From positions 2,294,001 to 2,358,000 of the forward strand of contig NZ_CP113529.1 in the NCBI RefSeq assembly GCF_026723865.1: a DNA stretch of 64,000 nt, read 5' to 3'. The translations under genes and the position numbers were made by a program. Source of the DNA: Mycobacterium sp. Aquia_216. GTDB taxonomy: Bacteria; Actinomycetota; Actinomycetes; Mycobacteriales; Mycobacteriaceae. The notes under the pieces were generated by a model. The model had not been told where the DNA came from and did not search any database. It saw only the letters and a program-made list of their open reading frames with translations. Of the stretch, positions 27,562-35,996 are shown in pieces (position 1 is the stretch's first letter; each line of letters begins with the position of its first letter).

Positions 27562-28665
27562 ATGGTCCAACAACTGGTGTTCGAAGAACCGCGCGCGGGC
27601 AGGCCGCCGCGGCACCTCGCCGACCTCGACGCGGGGGGCCGGGCGTCGGCCGTCGCGGAGCTCGGTTTGCCGGCATATCGGGCCAAGCAGCTCGCGCAGC
27701 AGTACTACGGCCGGCTGATCGCCGATCCTCGCCAGATGACCGACCTTCCGGCGGCCGTGCGCGACGTGATCGCCGAGACGATGTTCCCGAACCTGCTCTC
27801 CGTCGCCGCCGAAATCGCCTGCGACGCGGGTCAGACGCGAAAGACGTTGTGGCGGGCCACAAACGACCCTGCTGGCACGACCTTCGAGTCGGTCCTGATG
27901 CGCTATCCGCAGCGCAACACCGTGTGCATCTCGTCGCAGGCCGGCTGCGGCATGGCGTGTCCGTTCTGTGCCACCGGACAGGGCGGATTGAGGCGCAACC
28001 TGTCGACCGCCGAGATTCTGGAACAGGTGCGTGCCGCCGCGGTGACGCTGCGCGACGAGTTCGGTGATCGGCTGTCGAACGTGGTGTTCATGGGGATGGG
28101 GGAGCCGCTGGCCAACTACGCCAGGGTGCTGGCCGCGGTGCGACGCATCACCGAGGCGCCGCCGCAGGGTTTCGGCATTTCGGCCCGTTCGGTGACGGTG
28201 TCGACGGTCGGCCTGGCTCCGGCGATCCGCAAGCTCGCCGACGAACGGCTGGGCGTGACGCTGGCGTTGTCGCTGCACGCGCCGGACGACGAACTGCGGG
28301 ACACCCTGGTTCCGGTCAACAACCGGTGGAAGATCGGCGAAGCGCTCGACGCCGCCCGCTACTACGGCGACGTGACGGGCCGACGGGTGTCGATCGAGTA
28401 CGCGTTGATTCGCGACGTGAACGACCAGCCGTGGCGGGCCGACTTGCTCGGCAAGCGGCTGCATGGCGCCCTCGGGTCGCTGGTGCACGTCAACCTCATT
28501 CCGCTCAACCCGACGCCGGGCAGCGATTGGGATGCCAGCCCCAAGGACGTGGAGCGCGAGTTCGTCCGGCGGGTACGGGCAAAAGGCGTTTCGTGCACGG
28601 TGCGCGACACCCGGGGGCGCGAGATCAGCGCCGCCTGCGGACAGCTGGCCGCCGAAGGCGGGTAG
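27562..28665 (+). CDS. rlmN: 23S rRNA/tRNA adenine-C2 methyltransferase RlmN
   Basis: Radical-SAM enzyme that methylates C2 of A2503 in 23S rRNA and A37 in some tRNAs. The Fe-S motif is [12 protein letters not shown] (CxxxCxxC) near residues 130-141, followed by [20 protein letters not shown]-type [12 protein letters not shown], and the C-terminal [10 protein letters not shown] and [12 protein letters not shown] with the catalytic Cys. 367 aa is complete. The last ten codons ([10 protein letters not shown]) and the stop lie in the first unit of a 58-bp tandem repeat that runs on into the intergenic region. Confidence 0.95.
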   Translation: MVQQLVFEEPRAGRPPRHLADLDAGGRASAVAELGLPAYRAKQLAQQYYGRLIADPRQMTDLPAAVRDVIAETMFPNLLSVAAEIACDAGQTRKTLWRATNDPAGTTFESVLMRYPQRNTVCISSQAGCGMACPFCATGQGGLRRNLSTAEILEQVRAAAVTLRDEFGDRLSNVVFMGMGEPLANYARVLAAVRRITEAPPQGFGISARSVTVSTVGLAPAIRKLADERLGVTLALSLHAPDDELRDTLVPVNNRWKIGEALDAARYYGDVTGRRVSIEYALIRDVNDQPWRADLLGKRLHGALGSLVHVNLIPLNPTPGSDWDASPKDVEREFVRRVRAKGVSCTVRDTRGREISAACGQLAAEGG

Positions 28666-28848
28666 CTGGAGCGTAGGCGATTCGGGCACAGCCTGCGGAC
28701 AGCTGGCCGCCGAAGGCGGGTAGCTGGAGCGTAGGCGATTCGGGCACAGCCTGCGGACAGCTGGCCGCCGAAGGCGGGTAGCTGGAGCGTAGGCGATTCG
28801 GGCACAGCCTGCGGACAGCTGGCCGCCGAGAAGGGGTAGCGGGACGCT
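28633..28848. repeat. 58-bp tandem repeat (four copies) copied from the 3' end of rlmN
   Basis: Units begin GCCTGCGGACAGCTGGCCGC at 28633, 28691, 28749 and 28807, exactly 58 bp apart. Copies 1-3 are identical; copy 4 diverges after GGCCGCCGA. Copy 1 contains the last codons and the stop of rlmN, so the array grew from coding sequence. It looks like a VNTR locus. Confidence 0.95.
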
Positions 28849-28905
28849 GAACCGCACGGCCGGCTACGCCGTGTTGTGAGGTAACAGTCCAGCAAAGGGG
28901 TTGGC

Positions 28906-29418
28906 ATGACGATTCGCTTGTTATCGCAGGTCAAAATGTTTGCCGCGGCCTTGGCCGCGGGTCTTGTCGCGGTTGTGCTGATATCGGTTGCCGCACCGCG
29001 GGCGCTGGCCGCCGACGATCGGCTGCAGTTCGGTGGGACCACGCTCAGTGGTGCGCCGTTCAACGGCGCCGGTCTGCAGGGAAAGCCGGCGGTGCTGTGG
29101 TTCTGGGCCCCGTTCTGTCCGTTCTGCAATGCCGAAGCGCCGGGCGTGAGTCAGGTGGCGGCGGCCAATCCCGGCGTCACCTTCGTCGGTATCGCTGGAC
29201 ACTCGGATGTCGGCGCCGAGCAGGCCTTTGTCTCCAAGTACAACCTGAATTTCACCAACCTCAACGACGCCGACGGCTCGATCTGGGCCCGCTACAACGT
29301 GCCCTGGCAGCCGGCGTACGTGTTCTACCGGGCCGACGGCAGCTCGACGTTCGTCAACAACCCCACGTCGGCCATGTCGCAGCAGGAGCTGGCCGGCCGC
29401 GTGGCCGCGCTGCGCTGA
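28906..29418 (+). CDS. mpt53: Secreted thioredoxin-like disulfide oxidoreductase MPT53
   Basis: DsbE/TlpA-like secreted thioredoxin-fold protein. The signal peptide ends near residue 36 (PRALAADD). The active-site CPFC is Cys71-Cys74 in WFWAPFCPFC, and the cis-Pro loop is PWQPAYVF. MPT53 of M. tuberculosis (Rv2878c) oxidises exported proteins. The gene downstream, 4 nt away, is a CcdA-like membrane partner, consistent with electron exchange across the membrane. 170 aa, full length. Its upstream region is taken up by the rlmN-derived tandem repeat, which must lie in or next to its promoter. Confidence 0.93.
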   Translation: MTIRLLSQVKMFAAALAAGLVAVVLISVAAPRALAADDRLQFGGTTLSGAPFNGAGLQGKPAVLWFWAPFCPFCNAEAPGVSQVAAANPGVTFVGIAGHSDVGAEQAFVSKYNLNFTNLNDADGSIWARYNVPWQPAYVFYRADGSSTFVNNPTSAMSQQELAGRVAALR

Positions 29419-29422
29419 GCCC

Positions 29423-30292
29423 GTGGATCAGGGTCTCGTCGGTTTGGCGTTTGCCGCCGGGCTGGTGGCCGCGGTGAACCCGTGCGGGTTCGCGATGTTG
29501 CCCGCCTACCTGCTGCTGGTGGTGGGCGGCCGGCCCGATGGCGAACGCGCCAGTCCGCTGGCCGGGGTGGGGCGTGCACTGAGCGCTACTGCGGGGATGG
29601 CGCTCGGGTTTCTGACGGTGTTCGGCGCGTTCGGAGCGCTGACCATCTCGGCGGCCACGACGATTCAGCGATACCTGCCCTACGCGACGGTGGTCATCGG
29701 CATTGTGCTTGTCGCGCTTGGTATTTGGCTGCTGTCGGGTCGGGAACTGGCCGCGCTGACGCCCCGGCCACTGGGGCCGCGGTGGGCGCCGAAGCGGCAG
29801 GGGTCGCGAGTCGTGGGCATGTACGGCTACGGCATCAGCTACGCGATCGCCTCGCTGTCGTGCACGATCGGGCCGTTTCTGGCGGTCACCGCGGCCGGTC
29901 TGCGCAGTGGGTCGATCGTCACCGGGGCAACGATCTACCTGGCGTACGTCGCGGGCCTGACCCTGGTCGTCGGCGCGCTCGCGGTCGCCGCCGCGACCGC
30001 GAGCTCGGCGCTGGCCGATCGGCTGCGGCGCATCCTGCCGTTCGTCAATCGGATCGGCGGCGCCCTGCTGGCGCTGGTCGGCCTGTATGTCGGTTACTAC
30101 GGCCTCTACGAGTTGCGGCTGTTGAACACCGCGGCAGATCCCCGCGACGCGGTCATTCTCGCGGCCGGCCGGCTACAGGGCGCGCTGGCCGGCTGGGTGC
30201 ATCAGCATGGCGTCTGGCCGTGGATCGTGGCCATGTCGGCGCTGCTGGGCGCCGCCCTGGTGAGTGCCTGGCAGCGACGAGCGCGGCGTTGA
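29423..30292 (+). CDS. CcdA/DsbD-like transmembrane thiol transporter
   Basis: Integral membrane protein of the CcdA/DsbD family that moves electrons across the membrane to or from secreted thioredoxin-like proteins. It has about six or seven hydrophobic segments in 289 residues. The two redox Cys are visible in NPCGFAMLPAY (near residue 21) and SLSCTIGPFL (near residue 149). A C-terminal hydrophobic segment (WPWIVAMSALLGAALVSAW) extends beyond the minimal CcdA core. The GTG start lies 4 nt after mpt53, so the two are coupled. It corresponds by position to Rv2877c. Confidence 0.88.
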   Translation: MDQGLVGLAFAAGLVAAVNPCGFAMLPAYLLLVVGGRPDGERASPLAGVGRALSATAGMALGFLTVFGAFGALTISAATTIQRYLPYATVVIGIVLVALGIWLLSGRELAALTPRPLGPRWAPKRQGSRVVGMYGYGISYAIASLSCTIGPFLAVTAAGLRSGSIVTGATIYLAYVAGLTLVVGALAVAAATASSALADRLRRILPFVNRIGGALLALVGLYVGYYGLYELRLLNTAADPRDAVILAAGRLQGALAGWVHQHGVWPWIVAMSALLGAALVSAWQRRARR

Positions 30293-30296
30293 GCGG

Positions 30297-30551
30297 CTAC
30301 CTGATCCAGCCGCGCCGGCGGCCCCACCAATCGCGCACCAGGATGAAGAGGGTGAGGACGGCAAATCCGACCAGGAAGTTGTCCTCCACGTGGCCGACGT
30401 GGTTGCCGCGCAGCATCGCCAGCAGGAAGATGACGCCGAACACCCCGACGCCGTGCCAGGTGCGGGTGTTGATCTTGCTCCACCCCCACGCGGCGGAGGG
30501 CACCTCGGCCGGATCGACGCCATTGTAGTGCTCCACCTCGGTACTGGCCAC
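30297..30551 (-). CDS. Small conserved membrane protein (Rv2876-like)
   Basis: An 84-residue protein with one or two membrane segments (GVGVFGVIFLLAML and FAVLTLFILV) and a basic C-terminus (RDWWGRRRGW). Unknown function. The GTG at 30551 is chosen because AAGGGA lies 8 nt upstream; another GTG 16 codons earlier gives a 100-residue form. It converges on the CcdA-like gene with a gap of only 4 nt. Rv2876 has the same position in M. tuberculosis, between the CcdA-like gene and mpt70. Confidence 0.7.
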   Translation of the reverse strand: MASTEVEHYNGVDPAEVPSAAWGWSKINTRTWHGVGVFGVIFLLAMLRGNHVGHVEDNFLVGFAVLTLFILVRDWWGRRRGWIR

Positions 30552-30694
30552 GGCGATTCCCTTCGGATCGGATCGTCTTCTGATCAAAGATACTGGCACA
30601 CCCGCCGAGGAGGTGGATGGTGGCCGACCACGCGGATCCGGTCGGCCACCAACCTCGGCTGAACCGCAATGCCCCGGGGCTTGCCGCGACCCGT

Positions 30695-31090
30695 CTACGA
30701 CGGCGGCATCAGCACCGTGTCGTCTCCTTGACCCGTCACCGTTGAGTTGGCACCCTGCAGGGTCGCGTGGGTGCCGTCGACTTTGGCCGGACTCAGCTGA
30801 CCTTGCATCACGTGGTACGTCAGGATGCTTTTGAGTAGCGGCGCATCCGTCTTGAGCTTCTCGACGGTGGCCGGCGCAAGCTTGCCGAATGCGGCGTCAG
30901 TCGGGGCGAACACCGCGGCGGGATTCGGCGTTGCGGCCGTCATGGCGGGTGCCGCCATGCTGCTGGTAGCGGTCGCGCTGGTGGTGCCGCTCTGGGCCGC
31001 GGGCTTGTTGCTCGAACATCCGGAGATGCCGACGATCGCGATTGCTGCGACGCCCGCCGTCGCAACTGTTTTGGCCTGCACATTCATCAT
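30695..31090 (-). CDS. MPT83-like lipoprotein with two internal deletions in the FAS1 domain
   Basis: The N-terminus ([12 protein letters not shown]...) and lipobox GISGC match MPT83, a surface lipoprotein with one FAS1 domain. The mature part is cut down: the Ala/Thr-rich linker runs straight into [12 protein letters not shown], and TVTGQGD runs straight into DTVLMPPS. Compared with the about 220 residues of MPT83 that I recall, about 67 and 26 residues are missing at these joints, both in frame. What remains (131 aa) lacks the first part of the FAS1 fold and most of its last strands, so it is unlikely to fold normally. dipZ and mpt70, its M. tuberculosis neighbours, are absent. Start ATG at 31090 after AAAGGA. 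Confidence 0.8.
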   Translation of the reverse strand: MMNVQAKTVATAGVAAIAIVGISGCSSNKPAAQSGTTSATATSSMAAPAMTAATPNPAAVFAPTDAAFGKLAPATVEKLKTDAPLLKSILTYHVMQGQLSPAKVDGTHATLQGANSTVTGQGDDTVLMPPS

Positions 31091-31244
31091 CAAATTTCGA
31101 TTCCTTTGCTCCGGCGTTAGTGCCGTCCTTCCGCTGACGGAAGTGATTCGGAGTGACGCAGGTCACGGGCGGGTGCGAGAACCGTCTACTTTCCGCGTCA
31201 CGCGAAAACTCGGTCGGGAACTGCCTCCTGGGCCCATCGGGCGG

Positions 31245-31250
31245 CACAAT
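31245..31250 (+). promoter_or_regulatory. Candidate leaderless -10 of dxr (CACAAT)
   Basis: GGCACAAT ends 6 nt before the GTG start of dxr. The same octamer is found in the rpsP and rplS upstream regions. Confidence 0.5.
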
Positions 31251-31256
31251 GAAGCA

Positions 31257-32492
31257 GTGAGCAACCCGACCACCGAAGCACCGGCCGACGGCCCCATCCG
31301 GGTGCTCGTGTTGGGCAGCACCGGCTCCATCGGCACCCAGGCGCTGGAGGTCATCGCCGCCAACCCGGACCGCTTCGAGGTCGTCGGGCTGGCGGCCGGC
31401 GGGTCCAACCTGGACACGCTGGCCCGGCAGCGCGCCGAGACCGGGGTGACCAACGTCGCCGTCGCCGACGAGCGCGCCGCGACCACACTCGGCCGAGAAT
31501 TCGGGAAAGTCCCCTTCCACGGGCCCGAAGCGGTCACCCGGCTGGTAGAGGAGACCGAGGCCGACGTGGTGCTCAACGCGCTGGTCGGAGCGCTGGGCCT
31601 GCGTCCGACCCTGGCGGCACTGCACTCGGGTGCCCGGCTGGCACTGGCCAACAAGGAGTCGCTGATCGCCGGCGGCCCACTGGTCCTCAACGCGGCGCGA
31701 CCAGGGCAGATCGTGCCCGTGGATTCCGAACACTCCGCACTGGCCCAATGCCTGCGCGGCGGCGCACCCGACGAGGTTGCCAAGCTGGTGCTCACCGCCT
31801 CGGGCGGACCGTTTCGCGGCTGGGCCGCCGCCGACCTGGAGGCCGTCACCCCCGAGCAGGCCGGAGCCCATCCGACCTGGTCAATGGGCCCGATGAACAC
31901 GCTGAACTCGGCGTCGCTGGTGAACAAGGGGCTCGAGCTCATCGAGACCCACCTGCTGTTCGGCGTTCCCTACGAGCGCATCGAGGTCGTGGTGCACCCC
32001 CAGTCGATTGTTCATTCGATGGTCACCTTCATCGACGGCTCGACGATCGCGCAGGCCAGCCCGCCGGACATGAAGCTGCCCATTTCGCTGGCGCTGGGCT
32101 GGCCCCGACGGGTCCCCGGGGCGGCCGCATCCTGTGACTTCGGCACGGCCTCTACCTGGGAATTCGAGCCGCTCGACGCCGACGTTTTCCCCGCGGTCGA
32201 GCTGGCCCGGCACGCCGGGGAGACCGGCGGCTGCATGACCGCGGTCTACAACGCCGCCAATGAAGAGGCCGCCGCGGCCTTCCTGGATGGCCGCATCGGT
32301 TTTCCGGCCATTGTCAGAACAATCGCCGACGTGCTGAGCGCCGCCGACCAATGGGCCGTTGCACCGGCTAACGTGGATGAGGTACTAGACGCGCAGCGCT
32401 GGGCGCGGGAGCGAGCGCAGCGCGCGGTCACAACTACAGGCCCCGCGGGAGTCTCCAAAAGGGCCTCGGGAATGGTCTTAGAAAGGTCCTAG
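31257..32492 (+). CDS. dxr: 1-deoxy-D-xylulose 5-phosphate reductoisomerase
   Basis: Converts DXP to MEP with NADPH, the committed step of the MEP isoprenoid pathway. The NADPH-binding [13 protein letters not shown] is at the N-terminus; [12 protein letters not shown] and VDSEHSA carry the metal-binding acidic residues. [21 protein letters not shown] and [18 protein letters not shown] form the substrate site and flexible loop. 411 aa, full length. The GTG at 31257 is chosen over the long upstream frame because of the CACAAT element 6 nt before it. rip1 follows after 6 nt and then ispG, another MEP enzyme. Confidence 0.96.
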   Translation: MSNPTTEAPADGPIRVLVLGSTGSIGTQALEVIAANPDRFEVVGLAAGGSNLDTLARQRAETGVTNVAVADERAATTLGREFGKVPFHGPEAVTRLVEETEADVVLNALVGALGLRPTLAALHSGARLALANKESLIAGGPLVLNAARPGQIVPVDSEHSALAQCLRGGAPDEVAKLVLTASGGPFRGWAAADLEAVTPEQAGAHPTWSMGPMNTLNSASLVNKGLELIETHLLFGVPYERIEVVVHPQSIVHSMVTFIDGSTIAQASPPDMKLPISLALGWPRRVPGAAASCDFGTASTWEFEPLDADVFPAVELARHAGETGGCMTAVYNAANEEAAAAFLDGRIGFPAIVRTIADVLSAADQWAVAPANVDEVLDAQRWARERAQRAVTTTGPAGVSKRASGMVLERS

Positions 32493-32498
32493 CGCCTG

Positions 32499-33710
32499 AT
32501 GATGTTCGCAATCGGCATTGTGCTGTTCGCGCTGGCCATCCTGATCTCGGTGGCTCTGCACGAATGCGGCCACATGTGGGTCGCCCGTGCTACCGGGATG
32601 AAGGTGCGCCGCTATTTCGTCGGCTTCGGCCCCACGCTGTGGTCGACCCGGCGCGGCGAGACCGAGTACGGCGTCAAGGCCGTTCCGCTGGGCGGCTTCT
32701 GCGACATCGCGGGCATGACCCCGGTCGAGGAGCTGGCGCCCGACGAGACCGACCGGGCGATGTACAAGCAGACGACGTGGAAGCGGGTCGCGGTGCTCTT
32801 CGCCGGCCCGGGCATGAACTTCATCATCTGCCTGGCCCTCATCTACGTGATCGCGCTGATCTGGGGGCTGCCCAACCTGCACCCGCCCACCCAGGCGATC
32901 GTCGGCGAAACCGCTTGTATCGCACCAGAAGTGGCGCCCGGCAAGGTTGGGAATTGCACCGGCCCCGGTCCGGCCGCGCTGGCCGGCATCCGACCGGGCG
33001 ACGTCGTCGTCAAGGTCGGGGACACCACTGTCTCCACCTTCGACGAAATGGCTGCCGCGGTGCGCAAGCTGCACGGCACCGTCCCCGTCGTCGTCCAGCG
33101 TGACGGCACCCCGATCACCGCCTACGTCGACATCACGCCCACCCAGCGTTTCCTGAACGCACAGGGCGGCGAGCCGGAGGCCGCGACGGTCGGCGCCATG
33201 GGCGTCGGAGCCATCAAGGTCACGCCCACGCACTACAACGTGCTCAGCGCCATCCCCGCGACCTTTTCCTTCACCGGCAGCCTGACCGTCGAGGTGGGCA
33301 AGGCGCTGGTCACGATCCCGACCAAGGTCGGAGCGCTGGTACACGCGATCGGCGGTGGACAGCGCGACCCGGAGACGCCGATGAGCGTCGTCGGCGCCAG
33401 CATCATCGGCGGCGACACCGTCGACCATGGTTTGTGGGTGGCGTTCTGGTTCTTCCTCGCCCAGTTGAACCTGATCCTGGGCGCGATCAACCTGCTGCCG
33501 CTGTTGCCGTTCGACGGTGGCCACATCGCCGTCGCGGTCTTCGAAAAGATCCGCAACCTGGTCCGGTCCGCCCGCGGCATGGTCGCGGCCGCGCCGGTGA
33601 ACTACCTCAAGCTGATGCCTGCGACCTACGTGGTCTTGGTGTTCGTGGTCGGCTACATGCTGCTGACCGTCACCGCGGATCTGGTCAACCCGATCAGGCT
33701 CTTCCAGTAA
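32499..33710 (+). CDS. rip1: Site-2 protease Rip1 (membrane zinc metalloprotease)
   Basis: Intramembrane protease of the RseP/S2P family that cleaves anti-sigma factors and other membrane substrates. The zinc motif HECGH (HExxH) is at residues 21-25 in the first membrane segment; the third ligand is in [11 protein letters not shown] near residue 340. A single PDZ domain (about 155-230: [13 protein letters not shown]) lies between the membrane segments. 403 aa matches M. tuberculosis Rip1 (Rv2869c). It is set between dxr and ispG with short gaps, so it is cotranscribed with isoprenoid genes. Confidence 0.94.
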   Translation: MMFAIGIVLFALAILISVALHECGHMWVARATGMKVRRYFVGFGPTLWSTRRGETEYGVKAVPLGGFCDIAGMTPVEELAPDETDRAMYKQTTWKRVAVLFAGPGMNFIICLALIYVIALIWGLPNLHPPTQAIVGETACIAPEVAPGKVGNCTGPGPAALAGIRPGDVVVKVGDTTVSTFDEMAAAVRKLHGTVPVVVQRDGTPITAYVDITPTQRFLNAQGGEPEAATVGAMGVGAIKVTPTHYNVLSAIPATFSFTGSLTVEVGKALVTIPTKVGALVHAIGGGQRDPETPMSVVGASIIGGDTVDHGLWVAFWFFLAQLNLILGAINLLPLLPFDGGHIAVAVFEKIRNLVRSARGMVAAAPVNYLKLMPATYVVLVFVVGYMLLTVTADLVNPIRLFQ

Positions 33711-33730
33711 CCAACCGAAGGAATCGAATC

Positions 33731-34921
33731 GTGGACATTGGCCTGGGCATGCCGGAGGCGCCGGCGCCCACTCTTGCGCCGCGGCGTAAGACGCGCCAAT
33801 TGATGGTCCGCGACGTCGGGGTCGGCAGCGACCACCCGATCTCGGTGCAGTCGATGTGCACCACCAAGACTCATGAGGTCAACACGACGTTGCAGCAGAT
33901 CGCCGAGTTGACGGCCGCGGGCTGCGACATCGTCCGGGTGGCCTGCCCGCGTCAGGAGGATGCCGACGCGCTGGCCGAGATCGCCCGGCACAGCCAGATC
34001 CCGGTGATCGCCGACATCCACTTCCAGCCGAAATACATCTTCGCGGCGATCGACGCCGGATGTGCCGCGGTGCGGGTCAATCCGGGCAACATCAAGGAGT
34101 TCGACGGCCGGGTCGGCGAAGTCGCCAAGGCCGCCGGTGCGGCCGGTATCCCGATCCGCATCGGCGTCAACGCCGGCTCGCTGGACAAGCGGTTCATGGA
34201 GAAGTACGGCAAGGCCACACCCGAGGCGCTGGTCGAGTCGGCGCTGTGGGAGGCCTCGCTGTTCGAGGAGCACGGCTTCGGCGATATCAAGATCAGCGTC
34301 AAGCACAACGACCCCGTCGTGATGGTCGCCGCCTACGAGCAGCTCGCCGCGCAGTGCGACTACCCGCTGCACCTCGGTGTGACCGAGGCCGGGCCGGCGT
34401 TCCAGGGCACCATCAAATCGGCCGTGGCCTTCGGCGCCCTGCTGTCCCGGGGCATCGGCGACACCATCCGGGTGTCCTTGTCGGCGCCGCCGGTCGAGGA
34501 AGTCAAGGTCGGCATTCAGATTCTCGAGTCGCTGAACCTGCGTCCGCGGGGGCTGGAGATCGTCTCCTGCCCGTCCTGCGGGCGGGCGCAGGTCGACGTC
34601 TACACCCTGGCCAACGCCGTCTCGGCGGGCCTGGACGGTCTCGACGTGCCGCTGCGGGTCGCCGTGATGGGGTGCGTCGTCAACGGGCCCGGGGAGGCCC
34701 GCGAAGCCGATCTCGGCGTTGCCTCCGGAAATGGCAAGGGGCAGATATTCGTTCGCGGCGAGGTGATCAAGACCGTCCCCGAAGCCCAGATCGTCGAGAC
34801 GTTGATCGAAGAGGCGATGCGGTTGGCGTCCGAAATGGGCGAGGCGATAGGCGCGGCGGCGGGAAGTGATAACGGTCCTGGCGCAACACCAAGCGGGACG
34901 CCAATTGTCACCGTAAGCTGA
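33731..34921 (+). CDS. ispG: 4-hydroxy-3-methylbut-2-enyl diphosphate synthase IspG (GcpE)
   Basis: [4Fe-4S] enzyme that converts MEcPP to HMBPP in the MEP pathway. The TIM-barrel part starts [20 protein letters not shown]; the cluster ligands are in SCPSCGR and [10 protein letters not shown] near residues 278-330, with a conserved Glu as fourth ligand. A Gly/Ala/Ser-rich tail of about 25 residues follows the core (396 aa). The GTG at 33731 has AAGGA 9 nt upstream; the longer frame overlaps rip1. Third gene of the dxr-rip1-ispG unit. Confidence 0.95.
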   Translation: MDIGLGMPEAPAPTLAPRRKTRQLMVRDVGVGSDHPISVQSMCTTKTHEVNTTLQQIAELTAAGCDIVRVACPRQEDADALAEIARHSQIPVIADIHFQPKYIFAAIDAGCAAVRVNPGNIKEFDGRVGEVAKAAGAAGIPIRIGVNAGSLDKRFMEKYGKATPEALVESALWEASLFEEHGFGDIKISVKHNDPVVMVAAYEQLAAQCDYPLHLGVTEAGPAFQGTIKSAVAFGALLSRGIGDTIRVSLSAPPVEEVKVGIQILESLNLRPRGLEIVSCPSCGRAQVDVYTLANAVSAGLDGLDVPLRVAVMGCVVNGPGEAREADLGVASGNGKGQIFVRGEVIKTVPEAQIVETLIEEAMRLASEMGEAIGAAAGSDNGPGATPSGTPIVTVS

Positions 34922-34975
34922 TAGGACCAGTTCGCTCTTGCTGGCCCTCAGCTCGCACCACAGAGAGTTCGCCAT

Positions 34976-35830
34976 ATGTCGGCTCCGCCCCTGTTTCGCC
35001 TAGTCGGCGACCGACGGGTGTCCGTGGTGCGTGATTCCGCCGCGGTGTGGCGCGTTTTCGACGAGGACCCGATCGGGTCGTGCATGGTTGCCTCCCGCGT
35101 CGCCGATCACGGCATCGATCCCGGCGCGATCGGCGGGGAGCTGTGGACCCGCCGCGGCGCGGACGAGTCCCTGTGCTTCGCCGGTGCCAACCTGATTCCG
35201 CTGCGCGGGCTGCCCGCCGACCTGAATGCGTTTGCCGACGAGGCGATGAGCGGGACGCGCCGCTGTTCCTCGCTGGTCGGGCGGGCCAGCCTGGTCCTGC
35301 CGATGTGGGAGCGGCTCGAGACGGCCTGGGGGCCGGCGCGTGACGTGCGCGAACGCCAACCCCTGATGGCGCTGGCCAAACACCCCATGTGCGAGCTCGA
35401 CGCCGAGGTGCGCCAGGTGCGGCCCGAGGAGCTGGACGCTTACCTTGTTGCCGCGGTCGACATGTTCATCGGCGAGGTCGGCATCGACCCGCGGCTCGGC
35501 GACGGCGGCCGCGGCTACCGGCGCCGGGTGGCCAGCCTGATCGCCGCCGGGCGCGCGTGGGCCCGGTTCGAGCACGGTCAGGTCGTCTTCAAGGCCGAGG
35601 TGGGTTCGCAATCGCCCGCGGTCGGTCAGATCCAGGGCGTCTGGGTGCACCCGGAGTGGCGTGGCCTGGGGCTCGGCGCCCGCGGCACCGCGATGCTGGC
35701 CGCCGTGATCGTCGGCAGCGGGCGCATTGCCAGCCTGTACGTGAACGACTTCAATGCGGTGGCCCGGGCCGCCTACGCCCGGGTGGGCTTCGCCGAGGTC
35801 GGCACCTTCGCCACCGTCCTGCTGGACTAG
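34976..35830 (+). CDS. GNAT-family N-acetyltransferase
   Basis: A 284-residue protein with an N-terminal DUF4081-like region (residues 1-135) and a C-terminal GNAT acetyltransferase domain. The acetyl-CoA loop is visible in IQGVWVHPEWRGLGLGARGT near residues 219-238, followed by SLYVNDFNAVARAAYARVGF. The substrate is unknown. The ATG follows ispG by 54 nt, probably in the same operon as in M. tuberculosis (Rv2867c). It is likely cytosolic: no signal peptide or membrane segment. Confidence 0.85.
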   Translation: MSAPPLFRLVGDRRVSVVRDSAAVWRVFDEDPIGSCMVASRVADHGIDPGAIGGELWTRRGADESLCFAGANLIPLRGLPADLNAFADEAMSGTRRCSSLVGRASLVLPMWERLETAWGPARDVRERQPLMALAKHPMCELDAEVRQVRPEELDAYLVAAVDMFIGEVGIDPRLGDGGRGYRRRVASLIAAGRAWARFEHGQVVFKAEVGSQSPAVGQIQGVWVHPEWRGLGLGARGTAMLAAVIVGSGRIASLYVNDFNAVARAAYARVGFAEVGTFATVLLD

Positions 35831-35850
35831 TTGTCGTCGATCCTCACGCT

Positions 35851-35910
35851 GAGCGCGCGGCTGGCCGCACGCTCGGCATCGAACGCGCGGCTGGCCGCGC
35901 ATTCGGCCTC
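35851..35910. repeat. 30-bp direct repeat, two copies
   Basis: Two adjacent units starting GAGCGCGCGGCTGGCCGC (35851) and GAACGCGCGGCTGGCCGC (35881), in the spacer between the GNAT gene and the penicillin-binding lipoprotein gene. In M. tuberculosis I recall relFG here; neither is present. Confidence 0.7.
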
Positions 35911-35996
35911 GCTGGGACGTCGCGAGTGTTACATCACGGGTCGGTCTCGGTGTGTCGGCGGCGGCGCGGAAGCCTCAGTTCCTAACATCAGTACCG

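Noticed and set aside
28633..28848. Possible CRISPR array in the repeated region after rlmN
   Set aside because: The repeats are head-to-tail without unique spacers and derive from rlmN coding sequence, so this is a minisatellite.
31128..31143. Small palindrome CTTCCG-CTGA-CGGAAG upstream of the MPT83-like gene as a SigK element
   Set aside because: SigK promoters are described with a different, non-palindromic pattern; six-base arms in GC-rich DNA occur easily by chance.
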